From: CAYMLQ01 sp964390795
GTDB lineage: Bacteria; Verrucomicrobiota; Kiritimatiellia; RFP12; UBA1067
DNA: 6,363 bases
Direction: 5' to 3'
NCBI GenBank assembly: GCA_964390795.1
Contig: CAYMLQ010000348.1
Span: 1 to 6,363, forward strand
The translations under genes were made by a program, and so were the position numbers. The notes under the pieces were generated by a model. The model saw only the letters and a list, made by a program, of their open reading frames with translations, made no database searches and was not told the origin of the DNA. Positions 1-4,637 of this stretch are shown here, one piece after another (the stretch's first letter is position 1; the number at the start of each line of letters is the position of its first letter).

Positions 1-298
1 TCGTCTCCGCGTAGCGCTTGAGGGCGTCGAGGAGTTCTTGGCGGTCGGTGTTGCGAACGCCTTTGTACTGGAGCAGCGCGTGGAGGTTTGATGCCGCCTC
101 CGCACGGGGGACCCGATAGAACTTCGTCAGCACGTACACGCACTCCACGAGTACACCTTCCAGCAACACGGCGTGGCGCTTGCCTTCACGAACCGCCTCG
201 AAGAACGCGTGCGCCTTAACATAGTGCTCTTCGTGGTCGTGGAGCAGGTAGCGCAGCACGACGTTGGTATCAGGAAGGACGGTTTTGACCCCTTGCAT
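1..298 (-). CDS. vapC: VapC-family PIN-domain toxin, 3' end beyond window
   Basis: Translating the minus strand from the ATG at 298-296 gives 99 open residues up to the window edge. The start reads MQGVKTVLPDTNVVLRYLL, the classic PIN opening with the first metal-binding acid D10 in a PDTN motif. A second conserved acid, E52, sits in LLEGVLVECVYVL, matching the 'lvElvwvL' block of VapC toxins. Residues 82-96 (VRNTDRQELLDALKRY) match the segment just before the third acidic motif (DFxDA), which should lie just outside the window. The usual length is about 130-140 residues, so roughly 35 are missing. VapC toxins are Mg-dependent ribonucleases, typically cutting tRNA or rRNA, and are held inactive by VapB. 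The start is supported by a perfect AAGGAGG six bases upstream. The gene overlaps the antitoxin gene by 29 nt. The family call is firm, but the RNA target cannot be read from sequence and toxin activity is inferred. Confidence 0.88.
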   Translation of the reverse strand, partial: MQGVKTVLPDTNVVLRYLLHDHEEHYVKAHAFFEAVREGKRHAVLLEGVLVECVYVLTKFYRVPRAEAASNLHALLQYKGVRNTDRQELLDALKRYAET

Positions 299-515
299 GG
301 GCAACCTCCTTCCAGACTTCATCCCGTACCTCCGCGAGCGGGCGCACCTTCCGGGCGTAGGCGGAAAGGCCGCCCGCGACGCTCGGCACCGGCCTCACCA
401 CCACCTGCTTGTCCCTGATCTCGAACTCGACCATGCGCGACGAGCCGAGCGCGTTGCGGACGATTCTCGGCAAGGTGACTTGCCCTCTTGACGTGATCGT
501 TGCTGTTGCATTCAT
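270..515 (-). CDS. vapB: VapB-type antitoxin, AbrB/MazE (SpoVT-AbrB) fold
   Basis: This encodes 81 residues beginning MNATATITSRGQVTLP. Residues 6-23 (ITSRGQVTLPRIVRNALG) are the swapped-hairpin AbrB signature, followed by the strand region VEFEIRDKQVVVRPV; this N-terminal half dimerises and binds operator DNA. The C-terminal half (about residues 50-81, LSAYARKVRPLAEVRDEVWKEV) is charged and helical, as expected for the part that wraps the PIN toxin and blocks its active site. The frame is open upstream to 572, but the Met at 515 is preferred because the AbrB domain begins there, and a GGAAGG (plus 527-532) lies 11 bases upstream, slightly far. It overlaps vapC by 29 nt and is its first-position operon partner. 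VapBC complexes usually repress their own promoter, and a candidate promoter lies at 561-589. Confidence 0.9.
   Translation of the reverse strand: MNATATITSRGQVTLPRIVRNALGSSRMVEFEIRDKQVVVRPVPSVAGGLSAYARKVRPLAEVRDEVWKEVAHARGQNRPS
305..311 (-). promoter_or_regulatory. Shine-Dalgarno of vapC inside vapB
   Basis: The plus-strand bases cctcctt read AAGGAGG on the minus strand, six bases before the toxin ATG at 298. The site lies inside the antitoxin coding sequence. It fixes the toxin start despite the 29-nt overlap and fits translational coupling of toxin to antitoxin. Confidence 0.75.
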
Positions 516-560
516 TCTTACACTTGCCTTCCAAAATGAGTATTGCCGTTCATATGAGAT

Positions 561-589
561 ACTATAATGCAAGCCGTGATCGGCGGCAA
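561..589 (-). promoter_or_regulatory. Candidate sigma70-type promoter for vapBC
   Basis: On the minus strand TTGCCG (589-584, 4/6 to TTGACA) and TATAGT (566-561, 5/6 to TATAAT) are separated by 17 bases. This predicts a start near 553 and a leader of about 38 nt to the antitoxin ATG. A perfect 8-bp palindrome TCATATGA (550-557) falls on the predicted start site and could be part of an autoregulatory operator. This is consensus matching only. Confidence 0.4.
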
Positions 590-642
590 GCGCGAAGAAA
601 CTGCACGCTTGGTATGAGGACTATTCCCCGTCGTTTTCGCAG

Positions 643-672
643 TTCTCAAACCCTAGCTATTTCGAGTATACT
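643..672 (+). promoter_or_regulatory. Candidate promoter for the superoxide reductase gene
   Basis: TTCTCA (643-648, 4/6) and TATACT (667-672, 5/6) are separated by 18 bases. The predicted start is near 679, giving a leader of about 28 nt that contains the ribosome-binding site AAAGGA (694-699). It points away from the vapBC promoter across the same divergent spacer. No clear PerR, Fur or OxyR operator was recognised. Confidence 0.35.
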
Positions 673-706
673 AATACGCACAACTCCAAAACGAAAGGAT
701 CACGCC

Positions 707-1096
707 ATGTTATCAGAATTTGTTAAGACCGCCGATTGGAAGAGCGAGAAGCACGTCCCCGTCATCACCTGCGCCGACACCGCAGCCCCTGGCGCGGCGC
801 TGGACATCTCGGTGACGGTCGGCAAAGAGATCGCCCATCCGAACACCACGGCGCACCACATCTCCTGGATCGCGCTGCACTTCGTGCCGGCAGGGGCCAA
901 AGCGTCGGTCGAGATCACCCGCTGCGAGTTCAGCGCGCACGGCGCCTCGGCCGAAGGCGCGGACAAAGGTCCGGCTTACACCGACAGCACCGTCTCGATC
1001 CGCGCCAAGTTCGCGGTCTCGGGCACGCTGTACGCGACCGCGTACTGCAACATCCACGGTCTCTGGGCTTCGGAAAAGGCCATCACCGTCGCGTAA
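707..1096 (+). CDS. sor: Superoxide reductase, one-iron class (neelaredoxin/desulfoferrodoxin C-terminal domain)
   Basis: This encodes 129 residues. Superoxide reductase is a cytoplasmic non-haem iron enzyme that reduces superoxide to hydrogen peroxide using electrons from rubredoxin, without releasing oxygen, so it suits anaerobes. The sequence has the EKHVP block (E14, K15, H16), HPNTTAHHI (H44 and H50), and CNIHGLW (C114 and H117). These supply the four His and one Cys of the Fe(His)4Cys centre, with K15 as the substrate-guiding lysine and E14 as the usual sixth ligand in the resting state. The N-terminal desulforedoxin Cys4 domain is absent, so this is the short one-iron class at its usual length. 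The start is set by AAAGGA seven bases upstream; the frame is open back to 500, but that extension has no family similarity. It stands alone and diverges from vapBC. A palindromic repeat begins three bases after the stop. No rubredoxin or rubrerythrin gene is in the window. Confidence 0.95.
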   Translation: MLSEFVKTADWKSEKHVPVITCADTAAPGAALDISVTVGKEIAHPNTTAHHISWIALHFVPAGAKASVEITRCEFSAHGASAEGADKGPAYTDSTVSIRAKFAVSGTLYATAYCNIHGLWASEKAITVA

Positions 1097-1099
1097 GCG

Positions 1100-1234
1100 C
1101 CTAGTAGTCTGTACAGCCACAAAAATCGGTATTTTTTGCCAGGATTACATGATTTACAAGATTGAATTCATTGGCTATTAATCATGTGAATCCTGTAATC
1201 ATGGCCGAATTTTCATGTTGTACTGTGTACTAGG
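1100..1234. repeat. Element A: 135-bp imperfect palindrome (MITE-like or hairpin repeat)
   Basis: The ends are CCTAGTA (1100-1106) and TACTAGG (1228-1234). The outer arms 1100-1129 and 1205-1234 match in inverted orientation at about 22 of 30 positions, including GTACA and AAAAaTCGG blocks. The inner arms 1138-1165 and 1178-1205 match at 23 of 28, with two further G-T wobbles, around a 12-base loop. The left arm carries an extra TATTTTTT at 1130-1137. The inner arms are made of about three tandem 9-bp units (GGATTACAT, GATTTACAA, GATT...). The element starts three bases after the sor stop and its right end touches the first GGGACACTCC repeat. It has no coding potential. It could fold into one long hairpin in RNA and so protect or end the sor message, but the flanking U-tract is poor. 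No target-site duplication was seen. Confidence 0.7.
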
Positions 1235-1263
1235 AGCAGGGACACTCCTGTCCCGGCCTTCCC
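1233..1263 (+). repeat. GGGACACTCCTGTCCC hairpin repeat, copy 1
   Basis: The stem is GGGACA (1239-1244) with TGTCCC (1249-1254) around a CTCC loop, followed by GGCCTTCCC. It shares the 22-base segment starting GGAGCAGGGAC exactly with copy 2, 34 bases downstream, and the core plus the GGCCTTCCC tail with copy 3. Confidence 0.8.
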
Positions 1264-1265
1264 AT

Positions 1266-1293
1266 GGGAGCAGGGACACTCCTGTCCCTGCCC
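1266..1293 (+). repeat. GGGACACTCCTGTCCC hairpin repeat, copy 2
   Basis: The stem is longer here: GCAGGGACA (1270-1278) pairs perfectly with TGTCCCTGC (1283-1291) around the same CTCC loop. It lies ten bases beyond the stop of the minus-strand SGNH gene. On the plus strand it is followed by CCCTTTTCTCTTT, so it could act as a weak intrinsic terminator for plus-strand transcripts. The minus side has no U-tract. Confidence 0.8.
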
Positions 1294-1301
1294 TTTTCTC
1301 T

Positions 1302-1907
1302 TTACTCCTGACTCTTCCGTATCAGGTTCGCGACTCGCTGCGCCAGCACCCGGTATCCATCCGCATTCGGGTGGATCAGATCGCTTTTCAGCGTGCCCTT
1401 TGCGAGAATCTCCGGCAACATCTTCCCGTCGTACGGGACGCCGTTCTGCCGGGCCACCTTCTGATACAAATCCGGTGCCCTGAGAAACAGGCCCGGCCCC
1501 GGCACCCCGAGCAGGATCACGTCCGCGCCCTCCGCTCGGGCCGCCTCAAGCATCGCCTGCAGGTGTTCAACGAGAGCGACCTCGTCCGCCCCTCTCAGCA
1601 GATCGTTGCCGCCGTGGCACAGGATCACCAAGGCGGGCTTATGTTTCCGCAGCACCGCAGGCAGCCGCCGCGCGCCCTCCGCCGAAACCTCGCCGGGCAC
1701 GCCTTCGTTGATGACCTTGTAACCGGTCAGCCCCGCGAGGGCCGCAGGATAACTCTCCCCCTCCTCCGCTCCGTATCCGGACGTCAGGCTGTCGCCGAAT
1801 GCCACGATCACGGCACCCGGCTCCAGCGCCCTGATCCCAGGCCCGCCGCCGCAGCCGCAGAGGCCTGCCACCAGCGTGGCGGCCACACCGTATAGAGCGC
1901 ATTTCAC
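1302..1907 (-). CDS. SGNH/GDSL-family hydrolase (TesA-like esterase), probable lipoprotein
   Basis: This encodes 201 residues from a GTG start. All SGNH blocks are present: block I FGDSLTSGYG with nucleophile S40; block II NEGVPGEVS with oxyanion-hole G72; block III GGND with N101; block V DLIHPNADGY with D176 and H179. The order and the length of about 200 fit the TesA/arylesterase-like branch, which hydrolyses acyl or acetyl esters. The N-terminus MKCALYGVAATLVAGLCGC has a short positive start, a hydrophobic stretch and an LCGC sequence that could act as a lipobox with C19 lipidated (C at -2 is atypical), followed by a glycine-rich linker. This favours the GTG at 1907 over an upstream in-frame TTG at 1943 (213 residues), although the TTG has an AAAGG nearby and the GTG has no clear ribosome-binding site. 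It is convergent with sor and divergent from the glycoside hydrolase gene. GGGACACTCC repeats flank it. The substrate is unknown; glycan deacetylation is only a contextual guess. Confidence 0.88.
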   Translation of the reverse strand: MKCALYGVAATLVAGLCGCGGGPGIRALEPGAVIVAFGDSLTSGYGAEEGESYPAALAGLTGYKVINEGVPGEVSAEGARRLPAVLRKHKPALVILCHGGNDLLRGADEVALVEHLQAMLEAARAEGADVILLGVPGPGLFLRAPDLYQKVARQNGVPYDGKMLPEILAKGTLKSDLIHPNADGYRVLAQRVANLIRKSQE

Positions 1908-1954
1908 ACCAGCAGCGTAACAGGAAAGACGCCCGAGCGTCAAACGGCCTTTCT

Positions 1955-1988
1955 GGGGGCGGGGACACTCCTGTCCCCGGCCTTCCCC
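1955..1988 (+). repeat. GGGGACACTCCTGTCCCC hairpin repeat, copy 3
   Basis: The stem GGGGACA (1961-1967) pairs with TGTCCCC (1972-1978) around CTCC, and the tail GGCCTTCCCC matches copy 1. It has the same orientation as copies 1 and 2, so the SGNH gene sits between direct copies about 0.7 kb apart. Confidence 0.8.
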
Positions 1989-2018
1989 GGTCAGGGCCGA
2001 AGCATCTCATTTTTTTTT

Positions 2019-2099
2019 GCCACGGATCTTCACGGATTAGCGCGGATGGAGAGGAAAAGGTCAAAGGAGTCTGCGTTTCATCCGCGTTTCATCCGTGGC
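2019..2099. repeat. Element C: palindromic repeat with periodic GGAT arms
   Basis: The ends GCCACGGAT (2019-2027) and ATCCGTGGC (2091-2099) are perfectly inverted over 9 bp. The left arm is three approximate 10-bp units (ACGGATCTTC, ACGGATTAGC, GCGGATGGAG). The right arm read in reverse has 11-bp units (ACGGATGAAAC, GCGGATGAAAC). A run of nine T (2010-2018 region) precedes it, as a T-run precedes the GCC of element A. It looks like a dispersed non-coding repeat. Similar 'CCACGGAT...ATCCGTGG' intergenic elements are, from memory, widespread in several bacterial phyla. Confidence 0.65.
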
Positions 2100-2258
2100 T
2101 AGGCTTGTCTATTTCAGTGTTTCCGGCAAGTCCATTTGAAGAATGGGCACCGTCTTTTAACAATTACAAAGAAAAGTGGTCGTTTTTGATGCATCGACCC
2201 TGCTTTCCCCGGTGCATCCCGCATGACACGCCCGGCACGTTTGTGCTACGCTAACCGC

Positions 2259-4535
2259 ATGACCTCTTGGAACAACCGGCTTCTGTTTTTTCTCTGCACG
2301 ATGGCTCTGCCCTTCGCCTCCGCATGCGCAGCCCCCTGGACCGCACGCGAGGGCGACGACTGGCGTGCCGTCGACATGAGCCGGACCGAAGTTGCCGCCG
2401 GCACGCCGCTGGATATGAGCCGCCTCGTCGAAACCCCCGCAGGCAAATACGGCCGCGTCGTGATCGGCAGGGAAGGCCACCTCGCGTTCGAGAAGCGCCC
2501 CGACCTGCGCATCCGCTTCTTTGGCTGCTCCATCAGCCCGGAGTCCCTGCTCGGACGCACGTGCAAATCCAAAGAGGACATCCGGCGCTGGTGCGACTGC
2601 GTCCGCCGTCAGGGCTACAACCTCGTACGCCCGCACTTCCTCGACCACTATCTCACCGGCGCGTCCGCAACGGATCTCGCGTTTGATCCCGAAGCTGTGG
2701 ACCGCTTCGATTTTCTAGTCGCCTGCCTCAAAGAGAACGGCATCTACCTCTACATCGATGCGATGACCTCGTGGCGCGGCTACAACGCCGGCCCCGGCTG
2801 GTCAGCCACGGCCAAACAGGCCGACTACAAGAGCCGCATTTTTTATGAACCCGCCGTGCGCGACCACTGGCGGCGCGGCGTCAAGGCGCTGCTCACCCAT
2901 ACCAACCCCTACACCCAGACTCGCCTCGCGGACGACCCCGCCGTCGCCGTCCTGCTCTACTTCAACGAGCAGAACGTCAACTTCTACAGCGGCATGCCGC
3001 CCGGGTTCACCGAGCCTTGGCGCGCGTGGCTGCGGGCCAAGTACACGACCGACGACGCGCTGCGCCGCGCCTGGGCAGACGGAAGCGGCCGCCCGCTCCT
3101 GCCCGAAGGCGCTTCGCTCGCCAACGTCGCGCTCTTCGACAAGCAGACCCTCTGGATGGACGATCCACGCAACCGCGATGCGGGCCTGTTCGTGCGCGAC
3201 AGCCACGCCGAGCTCTATGACTGGTTCACCGCTCAGACGAGGCAGATCGGCTACGCAGGACTCGTCACGCACTACGACTGGCTCAACCACCTCGGCGTCC
3301 AGGCGCTCCGCAGCCGCGTGCCCGTCATCTCCATGCACGGCTACCACGCCCATCCGTCGGCCTTCGTCACCCAGGGCTCGACCGTCAGCCAAGAGAGCGC
3401 GGTCGCCACCGCCGGACGCTTCCTCAACGGCATGCTGACCACCCGCTACAACGGCCGCCCGCTCCTCCTCACCGAGTACGGGCACGTCTTCTGGAACCGC
3501 TATCGCTACGAGGAGGGCCTCATGGTCGGCGCTTACGCCGCGCTGCAGGACACGGACGGGCTGATGGTTCACGCCAACCCCGTGATTCTCGGTCGCGACG
3601 CGTCGCCCATCAAACCCTTCTCCGCAGGGCACGACCCGGTGGCGCGCGCCTCGCAGGTGGTGACCGGCTACGCCTGGTTCCGGCGCGATGTGGCCGCCTC
3701 GACGAACCTGGTCGAGGTCACCCTCCGCAGCGCGGACATTTTCGACGCCGCCAGCCACGCGCGGGCGCTCTCGGCGGACCAGGCCAAACTGACCCTGCTG
3801 ACCGGAATCGGGCTCGCCTGTCCCGACAAGCCCGGGCCCGTGCCGGCCTTGCCGCTGTCGCGCAAGCCCGACGTGCTTCTGCCGGTCTTCGGCACCTCGG
3901 AGATCCGCGCCGCAGCGCAGTTCAGCGAGGTTGTCGAGGGCGCGTCACCTGCAAACGACCTGGCAGGTGCGGTGACCGCACTGCGCCAGGCCGGCCTCCT
4001 CGCCACGGCCAACCGCACCAGCCCGACCAACGGGCTCTTCGAGTCGGACACCGGGCAGACCCTACTCGACGCGCCGCATAAGCGGCTGCAGGTGATTGCG
4101 CCGCACCTGGCTGGAGTCTGCCTCGACCCCGCCGCGTTAAGCAGCCCCTGCAAGTTGGGGCCGCTCACGGTCGAAGCGACCAGCGTGCCCGCCTCCGTCA
4201 CGGCCATCGCCTTGGACGGGCGACCGCTCGCAGCGAGCCGCCGCATCCTGCTTGTTTACGCGACCGACGCGCTCAACGAGGGCATGCGCTTTACCTCGAC
4301 CGACCGCACGACGCTTGACGCGCTCGGCACCACGCGTGTGCTTCTGAGAACCGGCGTCCTAAAGCTTGTGCTCGCCACGCCACACGCCCGCGCGCTCAAG
4401 CTCTGGTCCTTGGGTCTCGACGGGCGGCGCACGGAACAACTCCAAGCCACACCCACGGACGCCGCCCTCTCTCTCACCCTCGACACCCGCCGCCTCACCA
4501 CCGCCACGCCCTTCTTCGAACTGTCAGCCGATTAG
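2259..4535 (+). CDS. Secreted clan-A (GH5/GH42-like) glycoside hydrolase
   Basis: This encodes 758 residues. The Met at 2259 is chosen because it opens a good signal peptide (R7, then LLFFLCTMALPFAS, cleavage likely after A22-C23-A24). An upstream ATG at 2223 would add 12 polar residues, and neither start has a clear ribosome-binding site. After the signal comes a short beta region with two DMSR motifs and PAGKYG, then a TIM barrel from about residue 75 (RIRFFGCSI, YNLVRPHFLDHY, GIYLYIDAM). LLYFNEQN places E237 as the likely acid/base at the end of strand 4, and LLLTEYGH places E406 as the likely nucleophile at the end of strand 7, the clan GH-A pattern. Residues about 560-758 look like all-beta C-terminal domains ending FFELSAD. 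It would cleave beta-linked sugars outside the cytoplasm; family and substrate cannot be assigned by eye. A PATR-repeat protein follows on the same strand beyond the gap. Confidence 0.82.
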   Translation: MTSWNNRLLFFLCTMALPFASACAAPWTAREGDDWRAVDMSRTEVAAGTPLDMSRLVETPAGKYGRVVIGREGHLAFEKRPDLRIRFFGCSISPESLLGRTCKSKEDIRRWCDCVRRQGYNLVRPHFLDHYLTGASATDLAFDPEAVDRFDFLVACLKENGIYLYIDAMTSWRGYNAGPGWSATAKQADYKSRIFYEPAVRDHWRRGVKALLTHTNPYTQTRLADDPAVAVLLYFNEQNVNFYSGMPPGFTEPWRAWLRAKYTTDDALRRAWADGSGRPLLPEGASLANVALFDKQTLWMDDPRNRDAGLFVRDSHAELYDWFTAQTRQIGYAGLVTHYDWLNHLGVQALRSRVPVISMHGYHAHPSAFVTQGSTVSQESAVATAGRFLNGMLTTRYNGRPLLLTEYGHVFWNRYRYEEGLMVGAYAALQDTDGLMVHANPVILGRDASPIKPFSAGHDPVARASQVVTGYAWFRRDVAASTNLVEVTLRSADIFDAASHARALSADQAKLTLLTGIGLACPDKPGPVPALPLSRKPDVLLPVFGTSEIRAAAQFSEVVEGASPANDLAGAVTALRQAGLLATANRTSPTNGLFESDTGQTLLDAPHKRLQVIAPHLAGVCLDPAALSSPCKLGPLTVEATSVPASVTAIALDGRPLAASRRILLVYATDALNEGMRFTSTDRTTLDALGTTRVLLRTGVLKLVLATPHARALKLWSLGLDGRRTEQLQATPTDAALSLTLDTRRLTTATPFFELSAD

Positions 4536-4537
4536 CG

Positions 4538-4637
4538 NNNNNNNNNNNNNNNNNNNNNNNNNNNNNNNNNNNNNNNNNNNNNNNNNNNNNNNNNNNNNNN
4601 NNNNNNNNNNNNNNNNNNNNNNNNNNNNNNNNNNNNN
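4538..4637. other. Assembly gap of 100 N
   Basis: There are exactly 100 N, the conventional placeholder for a scaffold gap of unknown length. It begins two bases after the glycoside hydrolase stop and hides the 5' end of the next gene. Distance, operon structure and even the presence of further genes between the two are therefore unknown. Any reading frame drawn across it is meaningless. Confidence 0.98.

Larger units (their letters stand above)
1908..2258. other. 351-bp divergent intergenic region
   Basis: This separates the SGNH gene from the glycoside hydrolase gene. It holds repeat copy 3 (1955-1988) and palindrome C (2019-2099), then about 160 bases of lower-GC sequence that should carry the hydrolase promoter. 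A weak candidate there is TTGAAG (2136-2141), 17 bases, then AACAAT (2159-2164), each 4/6 to consensus. No tRNA, small gene or convincing operator was found. Confidence 0.6.

Noticed and set aside
563..568. Perfect plus-strand TATAAT as promoter for sor
   Set aside because: No acceptable -35 at 16-18 bases upstream, and it lies 139 bases from the start; the candidate at 643-672 fits better.
500..706. N-terminal extension of superoxide reductase or separate small gene
   Set aside because: The extension has no family similarity, covers likely promoters, and the Met at 707 has a good ribosome-binding site and aligns with the family start.
1215..1895. 226-residue plus-strand frame starting in the GGGACACTCC repeats
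   Set aside because: It is antisense to the SGNH gene, whose catalytic blocks are intact, and its N-terminus is only translated repeat sequence.
1233..1988. CRISPR array
   Set aside because: Only three palindromic copies, two of them 34 bases apart and the third about 690 bases away beyond a gene; no regular spacers and no cas genes.
2010..2099. Element C as an intrinsic terminator of the minus strand
   Set aside because: The T-run is on the plus strand before the stem, so a minus-strand transcript would have an A-run after the hairpin, not a U-tract.
2157..2648. 163-residue minus-strand frame over the hydrolase 5' end
   Set aside because: No recognisable domain; it overlaps the signal peptide and barrel start of the real gene.
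2802..3758. 318-residue minus-strand open frame opposite the glycoside hydrolase gene
   Set aside because: Low-complexity Gly/Val/Ala/Glu/Arg product with no motif, antisense to a gene with clear catalytic motifs; a typical high-GC shadow frame.
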